From Corylus avellana (taxonomy: Eukaryota > Streptophyta > Magnoliopsida > Fagales > Betulaceae): DNA of 64,000 bases. The stretch covers positions 15,093,574 to 15,157,573 of the forward strand of contig NC_081543.1 in the NCBI RefSeq assembly GCF_901000735.1, read 5' to 3'. Below are positions 43,616-55,800 of the stretch, in pieces (the stretch's first letter is position 1; each line of letters starts with the position of its first letter). The translations under genes were made by a program, and so were the position numbers. The notes beneath the pieces were generated by a model. The model was given only the letters and a program-made list of their open reading frames with translations, was not told the DNA's origin and made no database searches.

Positions 43616-44001
43616 TGTTGGCAAAAGCTAAACTGCTATATAATTTATTATTGTATAATCTGTAAATTAAGTCTACATTGAGACCATACATACGAGGTCA
43701 AATTGCGTTATATAAATTATCAATTACAGAGGACCCAATTGTGAGTAGTTCTCTTAATTAGGTTATAATGCAAATGTGGCTATCGATTTCTTAAGTTGTG
43801 ACAATGATATCAATGTACCATAGTACAACCCATCAATGAAATCTTTTTTTTTTTTCCTTAGTCTATTAGATTACTTGTCTTTCTATAAGTAGAGGTATAT
43901 GTATTCATTATCATAACTTAAGAATCAATACAATGTAGTTCATTGTGTGCTTCTGCTCTTCCTATTATTCTTCAGCTTTTCTATATCTCTCTATTATTTC
44001 A
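43616..44001 (+). mobile_element. Candidate solo LTR (Copia-like)
   Basis: Starts TGTTGGCAAAAGC and ends TTATTTCA (TG...CA, 386 bp). It has a TATAAGTAGAGG promoter-like motif near 43883 and is followed by ACTATCAAAGCA, a degenerate form of the usual initiator-Met tRNA primer site (TGGTATCAGAGC). No pol sequence follows. Boundaries are by eye. Confidence 0.45.
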
Positions 44002-44454
44002 ATATACTATCAAAGCATTTTAACATCTACGATGTCGTACTTCTCCATTACTGCTTGTGGGGGTTTTTGTTTTTGTTTTTTTGTTGTTGTTGTTGTTTTT
44101 ATTTTATGGTTCTAGCCGTTGGGTTGAGAACGCGAATAATGCTTCTAACTTTCAGGTCGAGAGGGGAACAGTTTGGGTGTGAGTTTTTTGCTCATATCTG
44201 AGAAATGGCTTTTTGTGCTCCCAAAATGAGTCTGCGTTAGCAGATCTGTTTTATAATCTGAAGATTGGGTTGTGATAACGGATGTTTGACGTTATAGATT
44301 GGTTTTTCATTGTAAGATTTGCTATATTTTCGATTTTTTGACGTGTAATCTTTTAGCTTCGATTATAATATTGCAGAACTGTATGTTCTGTGATTATAAG
44401 AGCTTTTATACTCTTGATCACTATTAATGAAATCAGATTAATTTTCCTGAAAAA

Positions 44455-44486
<32 letters not shown>

Positions 44487-44752
44487 AAATTAATAACACT
44501 TTAATTTCCAACGTCCAACAACCAACTACTTCCTGACTGATTGTGGTTAATTCGTCCTAATTTGGAGCTTTGACAATACATGGCAACAAGGACCAAAAAG
44601 TCTTCATTTCACATTTGTCATTAATTCGTTCAGGCTCATTTATGTGGATGCAAATATCGGTGTGGAAATTAATAACACTTTTCACTGTTCAACAACCAAC
44701 TAATTCGTGATCAATTCGTTCTAAATGCATGGCAACAAAGACCTGTCACATA
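44002..44752. other. AT-rich stretch with a direct repeat
   Basis: No gene. A segment beginning AATTAATAACACTTT (44487) with CAACAACCAACTA and ACCAAAAAGTCTTCATTTCA recurs from 44664 on, where the second copy is interrupted by the MITE at 44753-45062. Confidence 0.55.
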
Positions 44753-45062
44753 AGCTATGTTTGGAAGAGCCAAGCCTGGTACTGTAGCTGGAACGGCACT
44801 GTTTCAGCTACAGTGTCAGACAGCAGAAATTGATTTTTTTTTTTAAAATCAAAATATTAAAAAAAAAAAAAATGGGGTGGTCCGGCCACCCCATTTTGGC
44901 CAAGGGGTGGCTGGAACCACCCCAGCGTTCCCCACCCCCTTTTTTTTTTTCTAATATTTTGATTTTTAAAAAAAAAATTAAGATAAAAAATCAATTTCTA
45001 CTGCCACGTGTCAGTTGGCACTGCAGCTACAGTACCGGGCCTGGCTCTTCCCAAACATAGCT
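44753..45062. mobile_element. MITE with long terminal inverted repeats
   Basis: Termini AGCTATGTTTGGAAGAGCCA at the left and its complement at the right (AGCTATGTTTGGGAAGAGCC), with complementarity continuing through CTGTAGCTG and AGAAATTGATTTTTT. 310 bp; the whole element can fold into one hairpin around a GGGTGGTCCGGCCACCCC core. No coding capacity. Flanked by TA/ATA. Confidence 0.85.
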
Positions 45063-46439
45063 ATATATATATATATTGCGCGCGAGACCAAAAAGTCTTC
45101 ATTTCACATTTGGGATTACCAGTTTCTTTTTTAATTTCTAGTTTATATTTATTTATATAACTTTAAGAATTTGTTTTAATTTTATGAATAATATTTTTGT
45201 TATTAGGAAATATTAACAATTTTTTTAGTAGTTTATTAGAGACATTAACATAATTAGGGTGGTCCTAAAAGGAGATGTTCTCCAAGTGGTGTAGGCCCTC
45301 GAGAAAGATGAAAGGAGTTGATGTCAGCATGGACATCTCACTACAAAAAGTTGAGATTTATTGACTAATTGTTAGTGATGTATCATTAGCAACGTGTGTG
45401 GCGGGTCAAAAAAGGGATGTCACTATTGGGACTTTAGTAACGTGTGAATTTTTGACACGTCACCCTTTGGTGACGTGTCAGATTTGACACATTACTAAAG
45501 TTTTAGTAATACGTCAAGTGACTCAAGTTTAACACGTTGCTAAAGTTTACAAAATTATTAAAAACAAAAATATATATATATTTTTTTCAAAGAATATCAT
45601 AGAATATGATTTTCAAAAACCCAAACCCAGCAGCAAATCAAAATTTAATTGAAAAAAAAATATTAATTGAAAATTTTCAATTAAATGTACAAAAAAAAAA
45701 AAAATTATTTACATGGAAGCAAAATTTTTCAAAAATTGCAATAGATCTATCAAAAGTTTTGAACTGGAATCTAGTTTTGAACACATACATAATTAAAATA
45801 TCAATTTTCTCAAATTTCTCCTGCATCACTTAGGGTTTATAAAGGATAATTAAATATTGGAAAAAATATCCTTTGTTGAGGCATATATTGAAGAAGTGCA
45901 TGAGGAGGCTCCGGAACAAGCTTCGAAAGAAAGGGTTTTCCCTATTGTCATTTGGTCTTTCCTTTTTCAATGCTGTACCTTTTGCATTGAGTATGTACGA
46001 AACAAACGGTGAATTTCTTTTGAGGTGTACTGAATGCTTATCAAATTTTAGACGGTTAAGGTTTCAATGTAAAAAATGTTATGGAGACATGAGACTTGAT
46101 GGATAGAAGAGAAAATTATAAAATGCCAATTAGAAGTCGAGTAGTTATGCTCTTTTAAGAAAAATATAAAAACAAATTCATTCATGTCGACATTAATAGT
46201 TGATATATATACTAATGTGTTTGGTATAAAAGATATTTAATGCTTAACGGCTCTTGGTCTTGATCTCGATTATGGAGTGGCTAGGAAATAAACCAAAGAG
46301 AAAGTATTTCTATTAATTTAAGATTTATTTATTTTTTATGTGGATTTCAATGTTGGAAAGAGCCAGAAGGCTTTTCTTCTTTCGATTTAATAAGGCCCAA
46401 CTAAGTAGAAAAAAAAGCCCCATTAATATTTGTCTTTAG

Positions 46440-46690
46440 CCCATTCAAACATAATAGTAGCACCATGGTCTCCTTTTGTAGGCAATCAAATGTGACTTCT
46501 CCCTTGGTTTTGTTTTGTCAGAGTTACAGTCACACACTAGCTAATTCTGAAATTGTTGCAGAGTATTTCTATATTCCACCATATATTGGTTGCATTTGTC
46601 AAAAGAATAACTTTTATCACAACTAAGTGTTCCTATTATGAGTTCTTGTGAACGCTTTTATCACAATTTTTATAACTTTTATAAAAATTG
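46440..46690 (+). repeat. LIL3-locus fragment inside the CACTA element
   Basis: 46504-46670 matches LIL3 intron 1 (21252-21380, 37048-37180) over CACACACTAGCTAATTCTG, CCACCATATATTGGTTGCAT and GTTCCTATTATGAGTTCTTG, apart from a 13-bp insertion. The preceding 46444-46500 matches about 40438-40500, the sequence beyond copy C. The two pieces are joined in an order opposite to that at the locus. Confidence 0.8.
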
Positions 46691-46741
46691 TATTTTCCTA
46701 ACAATCATATTAGTAGCCTCACTATTTTAATTAACAATTCA

Positions 46742-46742
46742 C

Positions 46743-46769
<27 letters not shown>
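46742..46769. repeat. (AT)n microsatellite
   Basis: About 14 TA dinucleotides inside the CACTA element. Confidence 0.9.
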
Positions 46770-46773
<4 letters not shown>

Positions 46774-47467
46774 TTAAAATTATTTGTTTATATGTTCTCT
46801 AACTATTAAAGGAAGAGGGGAGGAATTAAATAAACCATTTTTCATTGTTGAGGCAAAAAAATAAAAGTACGTTTTCAAACAATTTCAACAAATTTCCAAA
46901 ATAACTAAAGAAAATGTTGACGTACGTTTGATGCGGGTAATAACGGTCATATTTTAAACAACCATTTTTCATATTTTAACGGTCATAACGGTCATATTTT
47001 TTAAAATTTTTCTAACAATCAATTTTTTTTTTTTTGGTTGAAATATAGACAGTAATTTTAAATGGTAATGTGTCAAATTGACACGTAACCTAATAGTGAC
47101 GTGTCAAATTGACATGTTACGCTTTTGGTAACGTGTCAGACTGACACGTTACCAAAGGGTAACGTGGCGATTTCACACGTTACCCTTTGGTAGCGTGTCG
47201 CAGGGTAACGTGGTATTTTCACACGTTACCACTAGGTGACGTGTCGATTTTAACATATCATCTAGTAGTAACGTGTCAATTTGACACGTCAAAAAAATAA
47301 CACCATAATCGATTTTTTTTTTTAATTGTTGAATTAGTAATGTGTCAATACGTACACATTACTTTTTTATTTGGTGATGTGTCAACTACTGCCATGTCAC
47401 CAAATAGTGACGTGGCAAAAAATGGTGAACAGTGTACACGTCACTAATGCTGATTTTTTTTGTAGTG

Positions 47468-48414
47468 AAAGGTCCTGAGATCAAACCTTAACTTCATCAA
47501 ATCACCTCCCAGTTAAATTAAATATTTCACGTGTTGGGCCGAGTATTAGAGTAATAATTAAGTAATTAAATTTATATATTCCATCAGTATAGCAATATTG
47601 TACAGTTAATAATATGAAATGAAAAGACACAACCTCTTCTAGTCACTTAGTAACAATTTATAATAATTTATAATTTTTTGGTTTAAATGTTGTATAAATT
47701 TATTTACAATTACTTTTGAATACATATGCAAATTTATAATAATTTATAATTTTTTTTCTATTGATTTCTAATTTTATAAAACTATTTAAACTTTTTATTT
47801 TTAGTTCATATAATTACTTACAATTACCTATAAGTTATTTCTAATTATATTTTTGTAATTATTTAAAAAGTTAGATAATTGAAAGCCGAAAACCTAGCTT
47901 TTGGTCCAAGTGAAACCCACATTGAGGGCGTATTGAGGGCCTGTTTTCAGGCCTAGCCAGGCCTTTAATTATTTATGGCCTAGCAGCTCGGGCCAAGTCA
48001 GACTCTTTTTAAATCAAGGCCCGGCAGAGAAAATCTCTAATGCTTGAAGTTGAACCAACTACCAAGCGTTTTCTTGTTCAAACGGGCTAACCAACTGCTT
48101 AGCTCGCATTGCACCTCCTCCTTGAACAAATTGAAAATTATATACAACGAAAGCAGGACGAATTTCACCACCGACGTTTATCAAATGAAGATGGAGTACT
48201 TATAATTGATCGAAAATGAAAGGAAATAGCAATAAAGGAGGAGAATCATATTCATGGGTATGAAGCAATAGAGAGTAGCAAGAGTCCATATATGGGAGGA
48301 GATAGATTATTAATTAGGCAAAATGTTGTGGGAAAGCAAGTTACAAGAAAAAGGGTTCATCCATGATTACTTAAATAACAAAGCGCTTGAGTGGATTAGC
48401 GAAATCCCACCAAT
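47468..48414. other. SINE-like tail and AT-rich intergenic sequence
   Basis: 47468-47560 shows GGTCCTGAGATCAAACC (degenerate B box) and TTAAATATTTCACGTGTTGGG, the tail seen in the SINE fragments at 6062-6430. The remainder is AT-rich with no gene recognised; it is downstream of the ankyrin-PGG gene on the minus strand. Confidence 0.4.
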
Positions 48415-50149
48415 CTATGTAAGAGTCGCATCAAGCACTTTCGCTTTCGGAAGAAAGGCTTGGACAAGTTTTCTTCGTCTCAGCCTCATAATGCCTTCCA
48501 AACACACAATCAGCAGAGGAGAAAACATAAAACAACAAAGCGTCGGAATACCTCCATTAATGCTTACTGGAGCTGTGATCCATAATGACAAGATAAAACA
48601 CAAAGAGAGGATATAAAGGGGTACGCTGAATAATCCACTTCTAAGACCCCCAGGAAGGAGGACAAATATTGTAAAGACTGTTACACAAAATGATATAAAG
48701 TTTAAAACTGAGAAGATAAGGAAAAGATAGTCACCCATGATTGCTACACCCGCATAGTGTGGGGTTGGACTAGTGTATTCACCATTATTTGTGGTTGGGG
48801 CAATACTATTGGAGTAGTTATTGGTAGTAGGAGGGTTATAGTTATCTTGCCAAACTCCTCTAAGAGGGATCACTGTTGCTTGGAAGGTGACTGTTACAAG
48901 CAACGCAGCAACCACCAACAAGATATTGCGCGTGTCATTTGTGATTTTTGTTCTTTGACGGAGGAATAATATGTATATCTTCTCGTCAAATCTGATAGGA
49001 GATTTCAAGTAATCTGCAAGAGACTCAATTCTCGGAAGATGCAAAATACTAAAACATCTGGCACGACATAGCATGTCCTTGATCTGTTGGGTGTGCTTGT
49101 CCTGTGTGTGCCCTAATTGTAACATGTCAAATGCCGTAAAACCCCTTGAATTCTTGGCACTTATATCAACTTTACAATGGAAGAAGGACCTAAAATTCAA
49201 TAATAGTCGCACAATCAGCAAGATATATATAAAGATATATGCACAATCATGATCTCATCAATGCATAATAGCCTATATATATTATTCAACCCCGGCCCCC
49301 AAACGCTAAAGCAAACTTGAAAAAAAATAAATAAACAAATTTAAAGCAAATGATATCAAATAAGGAGTTTAAAAAAAAAAAACACTAAATATCCCAACCA
49401 GAAGTTGAAGTAAAATCATTGGAAGACAAATTTTCGCATGTTTCTGTAATTAAATCCTTATAGTAACCCTTTGCACGTTAAGATGTATATACCTCCATTG
49501 TACCAATCATATTCGCTCTCTTTAGTAGAAAACATGAGTGGAGAGAACTTGCTTGGGGTTGATTTTTGGATACTGCAATGTGCAACAAAGTGTTGCCTTC
49601 GTCATCCTGCCAGTTGAGCAACTTCTTCTCCCACAACGAGGCATTTCTAAACCAGGCCCGCTGAAGCCATCCCAGCAAGAGCCGAAAAGCATCGAACATG
49701 TTGTATTTGAGGGCAATATGCAGGACAGTCTCTCTACGAATTGTTACATATTCAATAGATTTGGGGCATGCTTTTAGAAATTCAGCCCAAAGATGGACGT
49801 TTCCTATTTCAGCTACATAATGCAAAGGAGTCACACCCTCCCTTCCTTGTACACGAACAAGGTCTTCATCCGCATCAAGTAGCAGGAGCACCACTTGGGT
49901 TTGATTATTTTGCAAAGCAAGGTGCATAGGGGAGAAACCATCTTGATTGAGCTTCCTAGCAAATGTCGGCTTTAATCTCATGATCTCCATGGCAAACTTG
50001 GTGTGTCCCGCATATGCTGCTATGTGTAAAGGAGTCTCAACAAATGGAATTCTATCGATTGTATCCAAAAAATATGCATCTCTCCGTATCAAAGAGTACA
50101 AAGCATCAATATTTCCTTGTTGAGCAGCATCCCTCAAACTCTCATCCAT
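48415..50149 (-). CDS. Ankyrin-repeat PGG-domain membrane protein (BDA1/ACD6-like), splice acceptor damaged
   Basis: Exon 1 at 49553-50149 (ATG; starts MDESLRDAAQQGNIDALYSL) has at least four ankyrin repeats: TPLHIAAYAGHT, SPMHLALQNNQ, TPLHYVAEIGN, NTLLHIAVSKN. Exon 2 (48415-49215, stop included) has a last partial repeat (VDISAKNSRGFTAFDML), then the PGG domain (NDTRNILLVVAALLVTVTFQ) and three more membrane segments. Joined, about 465 residues, the usual family size. The donor is GCAAGT (GC type). At the position where the sister copy at 41619 has CTTGCAG, this copy reads CTTGCTG, so the AG acceptor is lost (49216-49217). Another AG at 49184-49185 would shift the frame. Family members such as BDA1 and ACD6 take part in plant immunity. 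Possibly a young pseudogene. Confidence 0.75.
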
Positions 50150-51946
50150 TTTTTTTTTTTTTTTGTAGAGTTATTAATCACTTGGCAAAGGAGAAGACTG
50201 GCCCATCCACCTTTTATAAGATTGTGAAACTAGGTTTTTTTTTTTTTTTTTTTTTAAAATAATAATAATCAAATAAATAGTAAAAAAAAAAACCATTCTT
50301 AAAAATAATAAAATAAAAATGACTATTTATTTCATTTTTCACGTATTTCTGTACAATAAACGAGTCAAGAAGAAACAATATATAATCATTTGATTTCTCA
50401 TGGCATATGTTTAAGAGAAAATAAAATCAAATGTGAAAAGTGGGGACTGGAGCGCCAAAGTATCATGTGATAAGTTAAAGAGAAATGTTAGGTGTTCTTT
50501 TAGTGTTCTCCTAACTATGATGTGGCTTTTAAAATTATCGTTGAATTTGAGATTATTATTATTGACTTTTAATCTATTAGTAATTTTAAAAGCCACATCA
50601 CAGTTAGAAAAATACTAAAAAAATATTATAAGAACACTTAACATTTCTCTTATGGTGAGTGTCGCATCAAATAATAAATGGCAAAAAAAATCAAATACAA
50701 AATCATTCAATTCAAATTAATTAATTTAAACTTTTAAAATAAAATATTAAAATTGTATCTCAAAATGAAAGTGCTTATATTTTATTTAGTATTGTGACGT
50801 GACTTTGTGGGTATCCAAGAAAATAGGACATGTGAAATAAAAAAGATTTGACAATGCTTTATTAATTGGTCTGCCAAGTTTATCTAAATGCACAAATTTT
50901 CATATGAATACTGTCTTAAAAGTACCTAATAACTATTAAACAAAAAATTTACAACAAAACTTCTATAACATTTAATTAAGGGGTAATTATTTATTAATGT
51001 CGTAACCGGACAAAATCAGTAAAGCCTTTTCCGAGTACCTAATAAATCTAGAGAAACATAGCCCATTAAAGATAAAAAGAAGATGTAACGTTTTAATCGG
51101 TCACAAGTTTATCTAAATGAAAAGACTTCACTCTTCGAGTCTTCTACATCGAAATTTTTCAGTTTAGCTTTCAAAGCAGGCCTAGCCCGTTTGGCAATAA
51201 TACACTCTTCTCAATTTAATAGAAAAATAAAAATCACATCTCATTTCACATTTATATTCCATCGATTAATTTTTATTATTATTAAACAAAAAATTTACAA
51301 CAAAACTCCCATAACATTTAATTAAGGGATAATTATTTTTTCTTCTATCAACTACAATGCACTGTTATGTTTTTTTTTTTTTTTTATAAACTGTCAATTG
51401 TACTATCCGAGTCTATCAAACTATTATTTTATACAAAAAACCTCAATTTAATCAGCCAAAAATGTTAAAAGAGACGATTAACCCATCACGTGCCATCTTA
51501 ATATTTTTTCTTCTACTTTTTCCTCACATTTCATTTCACAGCCCTTTAGGACTCACCTGAAACAGTATCAAATACAACATGCATTGAAGTGAGTGGTGGG
51601 AGCCACAGTTGTCCGAATGTGAATTATTGGAATGGGCCCTTCCATTGGGGGTCCTATTGTGAGCCCACACGTGTCTCTTTCATTTTCAAACTTTAATAAT
51701 TAAATAAGGAAGTCAAGTCAGAAGACAATAAAAGAAAAAAAAATTATCGGTGTCAATATATGACTTGGCGGATAAAGTATTGTTCTTTGAGTACTGTTGG
51801 ATGTTTTAAGAATTTTTTTCAAATGGTATGATAAGCACTATTTTTTAAAAAAATATTTTTAAATGAGAGAATTAAAATTTTTTAAAGAAAAAGAATGGTT
51901 GCCACATTATTTGAAAAGTATTTTGAAAAAAATCACTTAAATGTCT
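50150..51946. other. Intergenic, AT-rich, with small repeats
   Basis: No gene recognised. It includes the ankyrin gene 5' flank with T-runs, a MITE (50477-50653), and a 57-bp direct repeat (50938-50994 and 51284-51341, sharing AAAATTTACAACAAAACT and ATAACATTTAATTAAGG). Confidence 0.5.
50477..50653. mobile_element. Short MITE with terminal inverted repeats
   Basis: Left AAGAGAAATGTTAGGTGTTCT and right complement AAGAGAAATGTTAAGTGTTCT; the inner arms are also complementary (GATGTGGCTTTTAAAATTA). A relative without clean ends lies at about 60110-60250. Confidence 0.75.
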
Positions 51947-52046
51947 NNNNNNNNNNNNNNNNNNNNNNNNNNNNNNNNNNNNNNNNNNNNNNNNNNNNNN
52001 NNNNNNNNNNNNNNNNNNNNNNNNNNNNNNNNNNNNNNNNNNNNNN
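51947..52046. other. Assembly gap (100 N)
   Basis: Exactly 100 N. The Gypsy gag, protease and reverse transcriptase, if present, would fall here. Confidence 0.99.
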
Positions 52047-53805
52047 AGTAGTCTTTGCTTTAAAGATATGGCGACATTACCTGTACGGAGAGCATTGCAA
52101 AATCTTCACAGATCACAAGAGCCTGAAGTATTTCTTCACCCAAAAGGAGCTCAACATGCGACAAAGGCGCTGGTTGGAACTACTAAGCGACTACGATTGT
52201 AAGATTAATTACCACCCTGGAAAGGCGAATGTAGTCGCTGATGCTCTCAGCAGAAGAACCACGGAGGGAACATTATCAGCCATATTCACGATGCATCAGA
52301 AGTTACTCCTTGACCTGGACAAGGAGGGGATTGAGATAATTCAATCTTGCATGAGCAGCCTAACCCTGGAATCAACCTTGTTGGAACAAATCAAAACAGC
52401 ACAGCTTTCAGACAACGAGTCATCTATAATTCGTGAAGGAATGGAGAAGGGGCTACAACCAGATTTCCAAATCTCCAAGGATGGAGTGTTAAGATTTCGT
52501 GACTGAGTGTGCGTTCCCAATAATGCAGAACTGAAGAAGGTCATCTTGTCAGAAGCCCATCAATCCTTATATACAGTCCATCCGGGAAGCATGAAGATGT
52601 ATCGAGACTTACGCAAAAGCTATTGGTGGAATGGAATGAAGAAGGATATCGCACAATACGTGGAGCGATGCCTGATGTGTCAACAAGTTAAGGCAGAACA
52701 TCAAAGACCTGCAGGGCCTTTACAACCTCTCCCTATTCCTGAATGGAAATGGGAATGTATTTCGATGGACTTTGTGTCTGGTTTTCCCAAGGCTCAAAGT
52801 GGTCAAGATGCGGTTTGGGTCATTGTTGATCGGTTAACTAAAACTGCACACTTTCTACCGATCAAGATGAATTACAGTATGGATCGGCTCACAGAACTCT
52901 ATGTCAAGGAGATCGTACGACTACATGGAGTTCCCGTATCCATTGTGTCAGATCGAGATCCAAGATTTACCTCAAGATTTTGGCGGAGTTTACAAGAGGC
53001 AATGGGTACAAGGCTAACTTTCAGTACAGCATTCCACCCTCAAACCGACGGGCAAACGGAACGGACAATTCAAACTTTGGAAGATATGCTGCGATTGTGT
53101 GTTCTTGATTTCAAGGGGAGCTGGATCCAATATCTTCCATTGATAGAATTCGCCTACAACAATAGTTATCATGCGAGCATTGATATGGCACCTTATGAAG
53201 CATTGTACGGAAGAAAGTGTAGGTCTCCGATATATTGGGACGAGGTAGGAGAGCGGAAACTACTTGGGCCAGAAATCATCCAAGATACATGTGAGAAGAT
53301 AACGGTAATAAAGCAGAGATTAGCAGCAGCTCAAAGTCGACAAAAGAGTTACGCTGATACGAAACGACGAGAGCTAGAATTTGAAGTTGGCACAAAGGTC
53401 TTCCTCAAGATTGCTCCTATGAGAGGAGTAATGCGATTCGGAAGAAAAGGGAAGTTGAGTCCCAGGTTCGTTGGTCCTTTTGAAATTCTTGAGAAAGTTG
53501 GGGCGGTAGCTTATCGTTTGGCATTACCCCCGAACTTAAGTGAGATTCATGACGTATTTCATATATCAATGTTAAGGAAATATGTTCCGGATGCAACACA
53601 TGTTTTAGAAAGCGAACCCCTTCAAATCCGACCCAACATGACTTACGAGGAGACACCAACAAGAATACTCGATAGAAAGGATCAAGTCCTTAGAAACAGA
53701 AGTATATCAGTAGTGAAAGTCTTATGGAACAATCACTCAACAGAGGAAGCTTCATGGGAACTGGAAGAAAGCATGCGTAACAAATACCCTCATTTGTTTG
53801 AGTAA
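52047..53805 (+). pseudogene. Gypsy chromovirus pol: RNase H, integrase, chromodomain, one nonsense codon
   Basis: Reads from the end of RT/RNase H ([18 protein letters not shown], then [16 protein letters not shown]) through the HHCC zinc domain ([10 protein letters not shown]...CLMCQQVKA), the integrase core ([34 protein letters not shown]), the GPF/Y region ([15 protein letters not shown]) and a C-terminal chromodomain ([20 protein letters not shown]). This order marks a plant chromovirus of the Tekay/Del kind. A single in-frame TGA (52504-52506) interrupts it, after RFRD, consistent with a CGA-to-TGA change. The gap removes everything upstream. A purine-rich tract and 3' LTR follow at 53938-54030. 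Confidence 0.93.
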
Positions 53806-53937
53806 GTTTCTTGTAAAGTCTTATTTTATGAAGTATGTAGAATAGCATAATTACTAATTGATTGATGAATATGATAGAATCTAAATTCATGGATATTGTG
53901 ATAATTAAAGTTTTAATTTCGATGGCGAAATTCTAAT

Positions 53938-54030
53938 AAGGAGGGAAGATTGTAGCACCTCAGATTTTGAAAATCTTATTTTAGAAATATTAATTTGATG
54001 CTATGATTATATTAATATTCATATTAGGCA
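53938..54030 (+). mobile_element. Gypsy polypurine tract and truncated 3' LTR
   Basis: AAGGAGGGAAGAT immediately precedes TGTAGCACCTCAGATTTTG, which matches the LTR at 26891 for about 80 bp up to ATATTAGG. The match then stops (about 54030), so the 3' LTR is cut short. Confidence 0.75.
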
Positions 54031-54102
54031 AGTATCTCGTACCATAATTTAATGAAAGTAACGTTATTTAGTGTAAACTTTGATTATATGTATTATGTGT
54101 AG

Positions 54103-54815
54103 GAACAAGAAACAAAAGTGAAGCCCAATCCTGTTGAACTATATGAGGCTACCCATACAAGAAAAAAGGATAAAGAGTTTGTGAACGACAAATGCAAAAG
54201 TCTATATGTAAGTAAATGTTTACGCTCCGATCATTAAGTTGATTAGTGAAGAACATGAATAGTGAACTTGCATGAAGTATATATTAAACTAAGGCCAACT
54301 ATGACTTGTGTAGCTTCAGATGTAAGAATTAACAACCAGTGAGGCCTTAGAGGAAGGTAGTGTGGAGGGGACAAGTGTCGAGGACCGAATGCAAGAAATA
54401 GTCACACAAGTGCTAGGGGGCCGACGATCTGGTCACGTTAGAGGAATGGGATGCGGTCTTATTCCTACCCCTTTAAGTACTTCATCTCAAGCATTCACCC
54501 ACTTCGACAACCATGACGAGTGTAGGAAAAGACAAGAAGATACTCAAGGCGAGCTTCAACAGACTAGAATCGAACTTCATCAGTATAGGGAGAATTTGCA
54601 AGCCAACGTTGAGGAAACCAACAAATTGAAAGCCACTGTTGAGTTAATAATGTCATGTATTGGAGGGTTAGTAAAACTATACCTATGCATTAATTTTACA
54701 AAAACACACATACTAAGTAATCGTTAAAAAGCTTATTGATCATTATATGAAATTCTATTCTTCTTAGGTCTGGAGGGAGCTTGCTTGGAGGTGCATCAAG
54801 TGAAGCCAACAATTG
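54103..54815 (+). pseudogene. En/Spm (CACTA) transposase-associated protein fragment
   Basis: Exons 54103-54207 (35 codons; contains VELYEATHTRKKDKEFVND, typical of the plant Ptta/En/Spm transposase_24 domain), a second exon from about 54319 to about 54666 (contains VLGGRRSGHVRGMGCGLIPT and then a glutamine-rich coiled-coil-like stretch), and a last piece 54768-54815 (GGSLLGGASSEANN, stop). In the second exon an in-frame TAA follows its first ATG. The N-terminal part and any Tnp2 transposase are missing. Such ORFs are carried by CACTA elements. Confidence 0.65.
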
Positions 54816-55800
54816 AGGGAGCTTTGGAATAACCATTTATTTAGGATGTACTTTTTGATACCATCTATTTGAGATATATTTTTTGATACTATGTATTTGG
54901 ATAGTTGTTGGTACTTTCTATTTGCTATTGTGTATTTGAGTATTTGTTGATCGTGATCTGTTTGGTAATGTATATTTGTTGGTACTTTTTATTTGGTTTA
55001 TATTATGTTAAGATATTCGCAAAATTTTTGGTTCAAGAACTTTTGAGTTAGTAAATCTCCCTTGACATGTTTATCAAGGTTAAAGAACTTTGAGTAAACA
55101 ATGCAAGGGAGTAGTAATATCTTTCTAAATTTTATTTTTAAGTGTATGCAGGATGATAAGAGTACAAGAAAGTTAAACCACCCAAGCAGGTTCTCACTTT
55201 AATATGTTTCATGAACAAACACATTTTTAGTATATCTTTCTCTATCATGTTGGGTTTCATTCTCATTGTCTTTGATATTATATATTGGTTCATTGTGGTA
55301 GATTACTCAAATTGCTTATGAGGGTGAATTGGCAAGGAAGAGGATGCAGATAAGTACTTTATTTTGGGTTTTGGAATTTTCCTGACCATAGATTGTAAAA
55401 CATATATTTAATAGTTTTCTCCCTTGGCAGGTTTGGTTCATGGGGTAGTTCTCACATATTTTTGATGATTTTGATGAGGTTAGTCAGTTTGAGTTACGTT
55501 GCTTGTGAGCATTTAGATTAGTTTGAAGATTGTTGTCTGATGTAGTGAAGTAGTGTTAATGCATAGTAGTCTTTTCTAAAAGGTGTTAAACTTTTAAACT
55601 TTACCAATATTTGTGGTTTTCGGCTTGTGTTTCCAGTGATAGGTGTCGTTTTATAGTTTTAAGCCATTATTCATGATATGTTTGCCCTTTGTATTATATC
55701 ATTTTCATAATTATAGGATAAAGAGGTATAAGATGTGTTAGTTGTGGTGAATGAATGGGAGAGAGTGGTTGATGGGTTTGTTTTGTTTTGGTGATTGATA
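54816..55800. other. AT-rich stretch between transposase-associated and kinesin fragments
   Basis: Contains a local repeat of TATTTGNNATRNTGTATTTG-like phrases (54835-54990). No gene recognised. Confidence 0.4.

Larger units (their letters stand above)
45339..47467. mobile_element. Non-autonomous CACTA element
   Basis: Left end CACTACAAAAAGTTGAGA, right end the complement of CACTACAAAAAAAATCAGC. Both ends carry many copies of ACGTGTCA / TGACACGT subterminal words, diagnostic of CACTA (CMC-EnSpm) elements. 2.13 kb, no transposase. The 3-bp flanks (TCT / AAA) do not match, so the target duplication has decayed or one end is displaced. The interior holds a segment from the LIL3 locus (46440-46690) and an unidentified open stretch (about 45873-46106). 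Confidence 0.75.

Noticed and set aside
45873..46106. 77-residue open frame inside the CACTA element
   Set aside because: Basic, with scattered Cys, but no recognisable domain; other frames are equally open for short distances. Not called as a gene.
45339..47467. 3-bp target-site duplication for the CACTA element
   Set aside because: The flanks (TCT and AAA) do not match, so I do not claim one; the element call rests on the termini and subterminal words.
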